Below, piece by piece: positions 33,481 through 44,607 of a stretch of 64,000 nt of DNA (the stretch's first letter is position 1; the number at the start of each line of letters is the position of its first letter). Origin of the DNA: Aselliscus stoliczkanus (taxonomy: Eukaryota; Chordata; Mammalia; Chiroptera; Hipposideridae). Location of the stretch: contig CM066729.1 in NCBI GenBank assembly GCA_033961575.1, forward strand, positions 95,421,001-95,485,000, given 5' to 3'. The notes beneath the pieces were generated by a model. The model did no database searches and was not told the DNA's origin. It worked only from the letters and a program-made list of their open reading frames with translations. Made by a program: the position numbers and the translations under genes.

Positions 33481-33903
33481 AAAAAGTAAGTCTTTCAATG
33501 GGGTCTTTCTTTGATTAGTTTGGGCCTTGGGACTATGGCTCTAAAGTGCACTCTAAAAATGAGAAATTTCTTGTTTGTAGCTGTTGTAGTAATGTCCCTA
33601 GTGTGCTGCATCCTCCCAAAAGCTTCAAATGCATGTTTGTAGCCACTGACCACTAGGCAAAGGATCTCCCTGAGACTGGAACATCAAAACAAAAAAAACC
33701 AAAAGACAAAGGTAATGACCAACTTAAAGATTGTAAACCTGGAACTGTGAGCTATGAGTACCACAAAGATTAAGTGAAAATATCATAATTTGTGAATATC
33801 ACACAAAGGATTAGTAATAGCTGCAAGACCTGTAGAGTAGTACCTGAGTGATGCTAATGCCTTAATAGTTTATCACATCTCTCAATTAAACTGAGAATCT
33901 GAT
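33481..33903 (+). other. ERV 3' region between env and LTR
   Basis: Decayed sequence between the env remnant and the polypurine tract. The C-terminal end of env presumably lies here but cannot be read. Confidence 0.4.
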
Positions 33904-34100
33904 CAAAGGGAGGGATTGCTAAAGAGAAAACCATAGGCTCAAAATGATGTAACTTGTGCTAAAGCCCATGATGACCAATCCCATATTTTATACCTAACCT
34001 AATTGCAGTTTCAACCCTTTCAAGATATGTAATCTTAATCAAGCAATCTGGAAATTTCAGGTCAATGCCAGTGAGGTAATCTGGCAAGTAGGCCTTCTCA
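33904..34100 (+). mobile_element. ERV polypurine tract and start of 3' LTR
   Basis: CAAAGGGAGGGATT (33904-33917) is a polypurine tract, the plus-strand primer site of retroviruses. The following TGCTAAAGAGAAAACCATAG would be the LTR start (about 33917). CCAATCCCATATTTTATACC at about 33976 is promoter-like. The 3' border is not clear; similarity to LTR sequence fades by about 34100. Spacing from env (about 430 bases) is reasonable. Confidence 0.55.
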
Positions 34101-35194
34101 ATTCTTGGAAGAAGAGGTGATAGCTGTTCTGTACAACTCCCTCGGGTGCCTTTCTAGTTCCTAGATTAGATGCTGTCCTACTCATGAATCTCTTTATAAA
34201 GCCAATTAGATTTTTACATTTACTCAATTGAATTTTGGTCTCTAACAACCTATAACATATGTGTGTGTGTGTATATGTAAGTGTGTATGTACATATTAAA
34301 TAAAGGTGATAGGGAACTGGATAAGGTATCTTTTTATCTAAAAAATAGAGCCAAAGGTATATTGTTGTAGACTCCAATGGGTGCAGCTTTTGGTATAGAA
34401 ACGTGGAGATCTAGTGTCATAGAATTTTGATTATACAGAAGAAAACCAGAAGACTCCAGTTTTTAAAACCTCCTTTCTTATATTGAGCTGAAACCTTTTT
34501 CCCTTTAAATTTCACTGAACCATTTCTTCTGGTGCTGCCATTTGAAATTGCTTCTAATAAGAAATTCTTTTTTTTTCACATGACAGTTCTTCAAACATTT
34601 AAGGCTGGTTGTAGATAATAACCTCTGTAATACTGTCTTATATTTGGGTAGTGCTTTAAACTTTTCAGAGTCCTATTGTGTTCAACCTTTTTTTATTTCT
34701 AAAAAAAATACATGAAATTAGAAAGGTGAATCAGATTAGGAATTTTCTTGGCAGCAAGTGATAGACACCCACTTCCTAGGAGGCGTGGAATAACCAGACA
34801 GCTAGCATTGGACAGAGCTGAACCCTGACTCAGGAAGCAGAACAACATGATTTCCTCTCCATTTCTTAACCTTCTTGTCTATCTCTCTGTTTATCAACTT
34901 CTTTTTTATTGCAGGCTGTTTTTGTTTCTTTGGTGATAACTGTTATCAGTAGTAGCTTCTAAGCTGTCATCTCCCAGCATTGGCTATTAAAGACCATCTG
35001 ATCTTCCTCTGGTTCACCAATGTCATTCTGAAGGACCTCATGGATGAACCAGGATCAAGTTCCTGCACCTGCTACAACCAAGTGTAGTTAGTTAGACACA
35101 GTATGCCACTCCCATATGAATGATGGATAGTTTCTAGGAAAGGCTGTTGGGAAGACAGTCACACAACTATATATTACATCAATCAAATTTTATG
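34101..35194. other. Non-coding DNA with a (TG)n tract
   Basis: GTGTGTGTGTGTATATG-type microsatellite at 34260-34290. Otherwise nothing recognised. Confidence 0.55.
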
Positions 35195-35300
35195 GATGAG
35201 GAAACTGAGACTTAGAAATATCAAGCAATGTATCTAAGACAGTATCTCTAGCAATTGACAGGCCAAGAGTTTCAGGTCTTCTGAACAGCATGTCTTTTTT
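35195..35300 (+). mobile_element. MIR SINE fragment
   Basis: GATGAGGAAACTGAGACTTA, AAATATCAAGCAATGTATCT, GGCCAAGAGTTTCAGGTCTT and TCTGAACAGCATG follow the MIR 3' half. Confidence 0.65.
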
Positions 35301-37198
35301 CAGAGTTTTCTTTTTTCTAAACTTGCATTACTCCAGTTTTTAGCTAATTATCTTCATATAATTTTGCAATTAACACTTTTCTCCAAATGTTCAATTTTTC
35401 AATACTTTTTATTCAGAATTTAGCAAAATTATATTACAAAGCACGGAAAACTAAAGAAAAACAGTCCAAAAATCCCCTTTAAAGTTGCTGTTTATTTCAG
35501 TCACAGTATTTTGGACATCTCTGCAATAATCTAAAACCCCTCTATATTTTTTCACTTGAAAAGACCTATTAGGTGGGACTCACTAATCTTATGTTAAAAA
35601 CATAAATCACTGATATTTCATGTTCTAAGTTTTGACCCACTTTTTCTTTTAGTTTCTCAAAATTTCTGAAGACCTTATTCTGTCAATTACTATATGTCAG
35701 AAACATTTTTCTGAACACAGACATCTGGATACGTGATCTGACGGATCTTTATGCTGCTTCTAGTTATGCAGTTCCATCTAACCTTTCACATATTAAAGTT
35801 CCCTGTATAAAACTAGAATGAATCTAAAAAGACAGTTACTTTCCTTCTTACCCTCTAGCTCTCCTTCCGCCCTTTGGAGTAAAGAAGAATAAAAGATTCC
35901 AGAAAACACATGAGTCAGAAAAGTAGGGTTTGACCCCATTTTTCAAGACTTCTTTGGTTCCTAAGGAAACAATATTACCAAACAAGTTTGGTAGAAATGA
36001 GAGACGATTAGCTCACAGAAAATAAAGGCGACTGGATCCATGTGCCCCAGTGATATTCTCATGGCACTGCCTCTCTTCACCTGCTCAGCTTCTCTGTGAA
36101 TTGACCTAATTCTCAGGCAGGTGTTCATATTGTAGGGCTTTGGGAGCCCCTAGTGGAAATATGCTACATTTTTCACCTTCCAAAATTAAGAGAAAATCCA
36201 TGAGCATCTATTTGCAAAGCATTTATATAGCATATCTATGTTTTGTGCTGGGAAAAAGGAAGTCTATTGCTTGAAAAGAATGTGGCATTCAATAACAAGA
36301 TTTTTTTGAAGGGAGATCAGCTTGTGAATAGGAGAAGTGAGTTCAAACTAGAGCTTCATCTTGATACCTCATTTCAGTTTAAGATGCATGCCCTAAATCA
36401 AAATATTTACAAGATTTACGAAAATTTTCAATTTGGTATGTGTCTTCCAAAAAAACCCACCTTATTTATACTTAGAATGGTATATGAAAGAAAATCTTAC
36501 TGTTTCTATTCATTTAGGTTCTCTTCACATTTCTGTGATCACAAAGTCTTCTTTGTATTGAAGTCCCCTAAGATAAATGTACAATTCTATTTATTGCTCA
36601 TAAATAATAATTAATGTACTTGGATTTTATTAGAAGATATATCTTAAAAGATGTGTTTACTGTCAGTTAATATTCACAAAACTAAGAATTAAAAATCAAG
36701 CTATTTAATTTAGCTGTCACTTGGTTAACCTTCAAAATACAACTGCAATAGAACAAAGAGTATTCATTAAGATTCTGTTGGTTTCAAGCATTCAAAATAG
36801 AACTTGAGGAAGCTTAAGTAAAATAAGAACTTAATGAATGGCTTCTAAACTGTCTCCCAGACTGGGAAGATAATAGCACCGCTTCACAATTAACTGTAAT
36901 CAGGAGGCTAATGCCCTCAGAACTCTATCCACCTCTCTCTCTTGCTCTACCTTTCCTCCTGCTCCTCCTCACCGCTCCCCCCACACCTCAGCCTCTTTTC
37001 CTCCAGTTTAGCCTTCTACATTTCTCCATTCCAAACCAAATGTGATTGCCTCTAACTCCATTACAGCTTCAGCCACTAGAGAGAGATTTGTTATCCTTTT
37101 TTCCAGTTTTATAAGCATTAGGGAGACACTCTTACTGGATCATTTTGGATCAGGGAACCACCCTGATGACCAGAGATGGAATTTGAAAAGAACTTTGT
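35301..37198. other. AT-rich non-coding DNA
   Basis: Contains the longest open frame outside repeats on the left half (36243-36614, 123 codons). It has no recognisable domain, a Phe/Lys/Asn-rich composition expected from AT-rich DNA, and no splice or promoter context, so I do not call it. No repeat family was named. Confidence 0.5.
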
Positions 37199-37208
37199 CC
37201 TATCTTTT

Positions 37209-37307
37209 TTTTGAGGGCAGTATCTCTGTGCCTCATATGTGTGACCGAACCGGGGCCGCTGGCTTCCCAAGCCAGCGCTTAACCACCGCGCCACTTGGCC
37301 GGCCCTG
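37209..37307 (-). mobile_element. Short tRNA-derived SINE (head-only form) with target-site duplication
   Basis: On the minus strand: GGGCCGGCCAAGTGGCGCGG, GTTAAGCGCTGGCTTGGGAA, GCCAGCGGCCCCGGTTCGGT (B-box region), then a diverged CATATGAGGCACAGAGAT and an A-tail. Exact 10-base target-site duplication CCTATCTTTT at 37199-37208 and 37308-37317. The central block is identical over more than 50 bases to the copy at 3616-3716 apart from one base, which suggests a recent or highly constrained family. Confidence 0.9.
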
Positions 37308-37317
37308 CCTATCTTTT

Positions 37318-38543
37318 GTCAGGTGCTTATGCCAATTGGGTCAGAGGCCCGATTGGGTAGCTGTTATTACACCATGTTAAAGTATTGTTCCCATAGTTAC
37401 TACGTGTTTGGGGGAGGAGCTATCTTATAGAAAGGGGATTCTATAATATCTGGTACATCAAGTGATAGATTTTCTCTATCTAGTACACCAAGTACTAAAT
37501 TTGCTCACAGCCAGTTATAGTTTTAGGATATTAGTTCAAATCCTCATTGAAAATTTAACATATATATCTTAGCTATACCTGTGTTTTATACTTCAACATT
37601 TTTGCTGATGATGTTATATGCAAAGTGTACTTGTTTTTTTTTGATACCAGTTGCATATATTTTAATTATCAACTGTCTTACTAATTTTATTTCTATTCAT
37701 CCAATGACAGCTCAAGTATAGTTAGAATTGAAAATAAATATTTTTAAACTTGATCACAGGAATAGCAGTAATTATAGAATTAAATAAACATGCATGATCT
37801 ATCATAAAAACATGAATGCTTTGGAAATTTGTCCTGTTTGGAATTTATTTTGTAAAGGGCATACTTGAGGTTCTAATGACAGATTCATAAACATATTATA
37901 CACATATTTTGTACATTATATTTCTCAAAGGACTTTTTTATTATTTTATGAGATTTCTGAAATTCCTATAATAAATGCTGTAACTAATCTTTATAGTTAT
38001 AAAGAAGTAGTTGATTTTAGAAGCCAGTTGAAATTATTTATCAGGTAACACATTTCCAAAACTTCCAGTACACCAAATAGACACTGCTTGAAGATACTAG
38101 AACACCATCTTAATACAAATAGGTTATCCTAAAGAACACGACCAAACTTTAGAAAAAAAATACAATTCACTCTTTGCATGCATTGTTCCATAACAGCACG
38201 AAGATATCTGAGTAGCTTATTAAACAGAAAATCATTTCAATAGGTACATTAGACAGAATTAGTAAGAAACGGTGAATTCAGGCCAGTCATAAAAATTTGC
38301 TAAAGTTTGCCATCTAGAGGTCTATAGGGGTATATTTTGGAAAGAATTTTCAGATGCATGTTCTTTAAATGTCTTATAGTTATAAGCTTAATGTAGTAAA
38401 TAAAATTAAAACTAAGATTAAGGGAGAATATGCTTTATTTATTACTGAATATACATAGAAAATTTTTAATTTTAGACTTTTATATGAAAGCAAGTTTGCT
38501 ACTATTTTTTTTACCTGTACAATCATTTTCATAGTTACAATAT
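37318..38543. other. AT-rich non-coding DNA
   Basis: No gene or repeat family recognised in about 1.2 kb. Confidence 0.55.
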
Positions 38544-38553
38544 AAGAAAACTT

Positions 38554-39661
38554 ATGTGTGACTTATTTCACTTAGCATAATAATCTCAAGATCTATCCAT
38601 TTTGTTGCAAATGACACCATTTAATCTTCTCTTATGGCAGAGTAGTATTCCATTGTGTGTATATACCATATCTTCTTTTTTTACTATTATTATTAGTTAC
38701 AGATGTACAAAACAATGCATTGGTTATCCATTTTACCCCTTACAAAGTGACTTCCCCCTTTCTCCTCCACTACCTCCCCACACCCGATATCATACATATC
38801 TATTACAATTCCATTGACTCCATCCCCGCACTATACTCCACATTCCATGACTATATAGGTGTTAAATTATAGTTAACATCTAATATTATCCAGCGGTAGC
38901 TTCAGGTGTACAGTGCAGTGGTCAGGCCTCTAAACCGTCCATGAAGTGGTCTCCCTAACAAGACATGAGTGCATTTCGTTCCCTAAAAAAATATTTACAA
39001 CATTATTGATTATATTCCCCAAACTGTCTCTTCTATCTCTATGGCAAAATTGTAGTTACCAGTTTATGTTGCCTTATCCCTTTCCCTTCTCCCTCATGCC
39101 CACCACCCTCCTATCTAGCAATCATCAGTTTTTCCTCTGTGTCTCTAAGACTATTTCTGTTTACATTGCTCGTTTATTCAATTCCTTAGATTCCACATAT
39201 AAGCGAGATCATATGGTATTTGTCTTTCTCTGACTGACTTATTTCACCTTATTTCACTTAGCATAATGTTCTCTAGGTCCATCCATATCGTTGCAAATGT
39301 ATACCACATCTTTATCCAATCATCCATCGAAAGACACTTTGGTTGCTTCCCTGTCTTGGCCAATGTAAATATGATTTCACGGATGTGTGGGATATGAAAC
39401 TGAAAGCAACAAAGGAAGAAGACAAAGAAATGAAAGCTCATAGACACAGACAACAGTTTAGTGGTTACTGGAGGGTAAGGGGGTAGCTGGGTGGTAGAAG
39501 AGGGTAAAGGGGGTCAAATATATGGTGATGGAAGGAGAACTGACTCTCGGTGGTGAACACACAATGTGATATATAGATTATGTATTACAGAATTCTACAT
39601 TTGAAACCTGTGTAATTTTACTAACCATTGTCACTCCAATAAATGTATTTAAAAAAATTAA
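38554..39661. mobile_element. Older L1 3' end, twin-primed (5' part inverted), interrupted by a younger L1
   Basis: Two L1 pieces face each other. 38554-38670 and about 39298-39375 are ORF2 C-terminal DNA in minus orientation. From about 39376 to 39661 the L1 runs in plus orientation through its 3' end (GGTTACTGGAGGGTAAGGGG, TGAAACCTGTGTAATTTTAC, then AATAAATGTATTTAAAAA). This arrangement is the known product of twin priming. Flanks AAGAAAACTT (38544-38553) and AAGAAACCTT (39662-39671) are a likely target-site duplication. The minus-oriented arm is split by the L1 at 38671-39297. Confidence 0.8.
38671..39297 (-). mobile_element. Younger 5'-truncated L1 3' end nested in an older L1
   Basis: T-rich start (tail) followed by TTAGTTACAGATGTACAAAA, the same 3' UTR as the full-length L1. 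It runs through CATGAAGTGGTCTCCCTAAC into the last codons of ORF2 and ends about 39297. TATACCATATCTT at its left and TATACCACATCTT at its right (39300-39312) form a duplication with one change, and the older L1 reading resumes exactly there. About 20 bases (TTATTTCAC) are duplicated near 39238-39256. Confidence 0.78.
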
Positions 39662-39671
39662 AAGAAACCTT

Positions 39672-41554
39672 TGGGCAAGCCCACTTACAGGTTTCTGCAC
39701 ACGAAATGAGAGAAAGAAAAACGATAGAGTACAGGTTGGTGAATGTAATATGGTACCTGTAATAATTAACATTTGCTTGACCATCGAGACTGGCTGTCTT
39801 AGGGTTATTTGTATTCCTTTGGTGGATGGAAAGAGAAAGTTGTTCGTGTTAAAGAACTCTAGGAATATGAAAAGCAAAATTCCCTGATTATAAAAGAAAA
39901 AAGCATCATTCTAAAACTGTTTTAAGACCCTGTACTACATCTGTGTGTGCATGTGTGCACACAAGCATGTGTAAACAGTGTGATTTGTGATTTTAGTACT
40001 TTAAGAAGTAATCGTAATGCATAGATCATTGCTGCAATAGATTATCCAGTGGAGGCATTTATCAAGACTGCAATTGTACTTTCATGAATGCTTTAAAATT
40101 GTCAGCTTATCAATGCTAAAACAGAGGATAATGAGCTTTAATATGTAGGTTAGAGGGCTACAGTAGCACCTACTTCTAATGAAAACTTTCCAGTCAGCTG
40201 AGTTGAAGGTTAGGAACTTTGAATTCTTACTACTTCACAGGGTTATGGTTTGGGTAGTAAGGGAGACAGGATGTTATGGTTGCTGACACTATTAATGTGT
40301 TACTTTGTTAAAGGGAAGTAAGTGGTAAGCATTCCAGGTGATCCTACAAACATATTCAATTTTAACAGCAGTGGAAAACACTGAAAGGGCTTTCTCTAAT
40401 TTAAAAAAATATATATATTTCTATACCATACCATAGAAAACAATATTTCTATACCATACCAATAATAAATCATTTCATTTTTGTTTTTCCATTTTAAGAG
40501 ACCCTCTAGTTTAAGATGTACCTTAGAATTAAAATCAATGTTTGTATCTCCTCACTAATTGTACACATTTACATCTAATTTCAGGATATTAAGATGCATT
40601 CTGGTTAAAATGCAGACTTTCTACATGGAAAAAAAAGTGTTTCGTAGAAATGAGAAATTGCTATAATAAAAATGGCTTTCTCTAGTAGAGGTAGTATGCA
40701 CCAGTGTAATTAAGTATCTCATGTTATGGTGTAATTACTCAGTGTCCTTACATGGACCTCCAGGAAAAGAGTGTCTAAATATTACATTATAATTTTAGCA
40801 TTTGTCTTTTTAAACACTATAGTTCCTGTGAAATGTAGCACATTGTGTTGGCAAAATATCCCAGACAATTTACCTACAAAAGGTGATGCCAGTAACAGTG
40901 AGTTTCCTTTGCCTCATTACAAAGAACTTTTATATCTTGAAATTGACTTAAAAACATTAATAAGATGGACTAGATAGATCAATCTCTTTGCTCCTCAGTG
41001 TTTGGCGACCATGTGAACTGTGGCTACCTGAGGCAGGTTGTTCATTATGCACCATTCGCAGCCTATTAACGATAGCAAACATTTTATGTTAATAGTACCG
41101 AGATCCGATGATGAGAAAAGCTGGTTTGGAGTGTTGCCTGAAGGAGAGACACTTCTTGAACCTAAAGCAACTCCTCTTACTGTGTTCCAGGAATACTATG
41201 TATCATAACAGGAGTTCCTATTTACTAGTAAGTTGATAATCATAATGTCATATGGGATCTCCCTGATCATAAGAGCACATCTTACTACTGTGACTGTAAT
41301 TGTGTGTGTGTATGTATATGTGTGTGTTAGTCAGGATACTGTGCTATTTTGCCTCAAAGATAAGATTGTATACATTTCAATACTCATATTTATTTAGGTC
41401 ATTGCCTTATCAAGGGAAGGTAATTCATTTTCTTTTAAAAATGGAATCCACTAACATAACTCTCATACTCATATATTTAGGTGGTCATGAGTCTCATTTA
41501 TTTAACTCTTTTAAAAATGTTCTCAGTCTGGAATAATGGTTAATCTTATGACTC
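39672..41554. other. Non-coding DNA
   Basis: A short (TG)n-like tract lies at 39938-39972 and another at 41299-41327. An AT run sits at 40409-40420 with a local duplication TTTCTATACCATACCA (about 40419 and 40446). No gene recognised. Confidence 0.5.
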
Positions 41555-41765
41555 TGGAATTAGACCACTTAAGTTCATATCGCAGCTACTGCCTAGCTCT
41601 GTAACCTTGGAAAAATTACTTAAAACTTTCCTGTGATACAATTATCTCTGATGCAAATAATAATTGTACAGGCCCTTTAAGATTGTTATGAGAAAACAAT
41701 AATTGAAACATACTAAAAGGTCAATAAATATTCACCATTAAGATGATATTTTATCATTAGCCAAT
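41555..41765 (+). mobile_element. MIR SINE, nearly full length
   Basis: GACTCTGGAATTAGACCACT, AGCTACTGCCTAGCTCTGTA, ACCTTGGAAAAATTACTTAA, GATTGTTATGAGAAAACAAT and AAGGTCAATAAATATTCACC follow the MIR consensus from head to tail. Confidence 0.75.
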
Positions 41766-42004
41766 AGCCTTGAAACCTACTAGTACAGTTTATTTCTCCA
41801 TGTTAACAAATCTCAATTACTCTTTTGACAAGAGGCTATTAGGTAAAAATCAACACCTGGATTTTCCAAGAAGGTTTTGAGGTTATTAAGTGTAAGAGGC
41901 AAGCTGAGTTTCAACTTGACAGTATTCCACAGTAATTTTTAAAATGTATGATTTTCCGAAGAAGTAAATATATACTCTTGCAAAAGGAACCCAATATTGA
42001 AGAA

Positions 42005-42215
42005 TAATGAAAGGCAAAATGTGATATTACATTGGGCATTGGCATCATACCTCAGTTACAATTATAGGTCCATCACTTGATCAATATCTTTAGGTCTTAT
42101 GCTCCTCATTTATAATTTAGGATAATATCAATGCCTTTATTAGGGTTATTGGGAGAGTTAACTGAGTTAATATGATTAAATCATATGTAAGAGCTATTAA
42201 GTAGCAATATTTTTT
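42005..42215 (+). mobile_element. MIR SINE
   Basis: GGTCCATCACTTGATCAATA, TGCTCCTCATTTATAATTTA, TTATTAGGGTTATTGGGAGA and GTTAACTGAGTTAATATGAT follow MIR order; heavily diverged. Confidence 0.6.
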
Positions 42216-42563
42216 TGTTTGTTTTTTAATAAGGAGAAAAGGCAAAAGGAATGGAGTTGATTAGATGTGAGAATATTGCTCTTACTTTTCCTTAACAATT
42301 CTGATTCTGATTTTCTCTATATCTGTACAAACTATTCCCTATTGGCCTCCTTACTTACTGTTTCCTCTCACTAAATTCTCCTCTTGCATTATATTTGTTT
42401 CCTCTTGACTTCCTGTTTTCTTTGACGGTTATTTTCTACTAAACCCAAAGTAGCATTTTGGTGAAAATATTTTTCTAAGTTTACTAAAAAGAGATTCATG
42501 TTTAAAGTTGCTCATGAAGTAGAATATAACATGGCTAGCATACTTGGTTTTGAATTAGAGGGA

Positions 42564-42564
<1 letters not shown>
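42216..42564. other. Non-coding spacer
   Basis: AT-rich DNA with no recognised feature, leading into the microsatellite. Confidence 0.5.
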
Positions 42565-42595
<31 letters not shown>

Positions 42596-42596
42596 G

Positions 42597-42643
<47 letters not shown>
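42565..42643. repeat. Compound microsatellite (ATCT)n-(TA)n
   Basis: About seven ATCT units (42567-42595) are followed by a (TA)n run of about 43 bases (42600-42642). The TA run is self-complementary and could extrude a cruciform. It is likely polymorphic. Confidence 0.93.
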
Positions 42644-42648
<5 letters not shown>

Positions 42649-42667
42649 GATCTGATATTCTTTAAGC

Positions 42668-42991
42668 CAGAGGTTGGCAAAAATTTCTGCAAAGAGCCAG
42701 GTAGTAAGCATTCTAGTATTTGTGGGTCATATGGTCTTGGTTGCAATTATTTAGCTCCACCATTTTAGTGTAAAATCAGCCATAGACACGTGAAAATATG
42801 AGCATGGCAATGTCCCCATAAAAGTTTATTTATGAAACTGAAATGTAAATTTTACATAATTTTTACATATCATGAAAAATTATTCGTTTTTCCCCAACTG
42901 ATTAAAAATGTAAAAATCACAGTTAGGCCATGGGCCATACAAAGACAGGTGATAGGCCACATTTGGTCCATGGGATACAGTTTGTAGACCC
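42668..42991 (+). mobile_element. hAT-type non-autonomous DNA transposon
   Basis: The left end CAGAGGTTGGCAAAAATTTC and right end CAGTTTGTAGACCCCT are imperfect inverted repeats. The inner sequence (AAAGAGCCAGGTAGTAAGCA, GGGTCATATGGTCTTGGTTG, CCATAAAAGTTTATTTATGA, GGCCATGGGCCATACAAAG) matches a common eutherian hAT/Charlie-type repeat. CTTTAAGC before and CTTTAGCT after look like a decayed 8-base duplication. I do not commit to a subfamily name. Confidence 0.75.
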
Positions 42992-44598
42992 CTTTAGCTT
43001 TGAGGTATGGAATTTATGCTCATGTTAGGAATTGTGCATTCAAAGCCACAGCCTATTAAAAACAGATTAGAAAGAGATAATATCAGATTGAGTGGGAACA
43101 GATTATAGAAGACTTAGAATAAAAAGAAGAGGCATTCAGATTAATTATGTTTTCAATAGATTGCTTTATTTATTCTAAGCAGGAGAATTAAGTGATAAAA
43201 ACAATGTTTGAGGAAATTTCATTTGGAAGTGCTGGGCAGTGCGGACAGCAAAAAAAAGAAAAATAAAAAAAGAAAGAAAAGTTAAAGTGAGTTCTTAGCA
43301 CAATTTTGTTAGGAACAGCTAAGGAGAGCCTTGACTTGGGTGATATCTTTGAGGATTGTGAAGGAGCTAAAAAAGGAAGAATCAACAAAACTTGATAAAC
43401 AATTAGATTTAAGGATAAAATGGAGGAGATAGCTAAATAAGCCGGCAATTTTATTAAAGCCAGAAACTGGGATAAAACAAGAAAGTAGAAAGTAGGAAAG
43501 AGAAGTCATAATTTGAATTATATATATTTTCTAGACCAAATGATCAAGTACAGTAAGGCTTCTAGCTTTTCCAAAAAGATTCACCAAAGAAAACCTTTTA
43601 AGTGTTTTTTGTTTGTTTGTTTCCATCTTTGTTTTTTCAGAGCTGCAACGGTTTTTATTTTAGTTTTCAGGTTGCAATCAAGTAAGACAGTAAGTCAGCT
43701 AATGAGTGAGGACTAAATGGGACCATTAAATGGCCTACATATGAGTGAGTAAAATAGGAAGAGGTTTGCATAAAAATCCCACAGACAACAACTGAAGTCA
43801 TGGTAGTTTAATAAAGCATGGAGTGTACAAACACATCTGTTTTTCTTTGTTCTATTAGTGTGTAATGGGAGAAAAATGGCTTTGTTCAGATTCCATTTTC
43901 TGTGTTTTACAACATAACATTCAGGATGTGCATTCCAAATAAAAACATTTGCCAGTTGCCTGAATCACTGAGAATTAAATAACTCAATATTTTCTATAGA
44001 AAACTCAATTTTTAAACTACCATATCCCATTCCTTTCCAGGGACATGCCACCCTACTCATGGCTCCCCTATGTGAACTTTTATCCATCAATTGAGAGAAG
44101 TCTTGTGCTTTTAAGAAGTAAGCATAGGATAGAGCCCTAGGGCTATGAAGTTCTAACTTATTTTTTTCCAATAAAAACTGTTCTTTTAAATAAAGTATCC
44201 CCCTAAGCACAGACTGAGTTTAAATAACACATTTAGTCACTTACCAGAAATTGAGTGGTGTTATGTGACAAGTTAAATGTATTAGTTTCTATAGGGGAGT
44301 TGACAAATGGGCCTGTGTGAAGTAGTTTGGGTCCGTGTGAGTTGTCTTTTTGTAATTTGAATGATCATCTCTGATTTCTTTTTGTAAACTAAGAAGCAAA
44401 ATCATCTTTCTCTGTTTCAAAGTAACAAAATGATATCTATCTATATAAGCAGTTATTATGAAACACCTTTATGCTGTATCTACAGGTCTTCGGGATTGTA
44501 GTTGTGGTTGGCATAGCAAAAAGCCTTCTATCACAAGCAATCAATTCCAAGTGACCTAGTGGGTAGATTCATTGAAAAGGTTGATTTCATGAGGAATC
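42992..44598. other. AT-rich non-coding DNA
   Basis: An A-rich purine tract at 43251-43282. No gene or nameable repeat. Two mutually antisense open frames near 43188-43509 have hydrophobic/Ser composition from AT-rich DNA only. Confidence 0.5.
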
Positions 44599-44607
44599 AT
44601 GAAATAA

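Noticed and set aside
33242..33481. Possible preserved (domesticated) env gene
   Set aside because: The frame is broken near 33385, a conserved Cys is lost, the surface part is unreadable and no membrane anchor is visible; there is no sign of a kept coding capacity.
36243..36614. 123-codon open frame
   Set aside because: No domain or family resemblance, Phe/Lys/Asn-rich as expected from AT-rich DNA, no splice or promoter context; a frame of this length is expected by chance in 64 kb.
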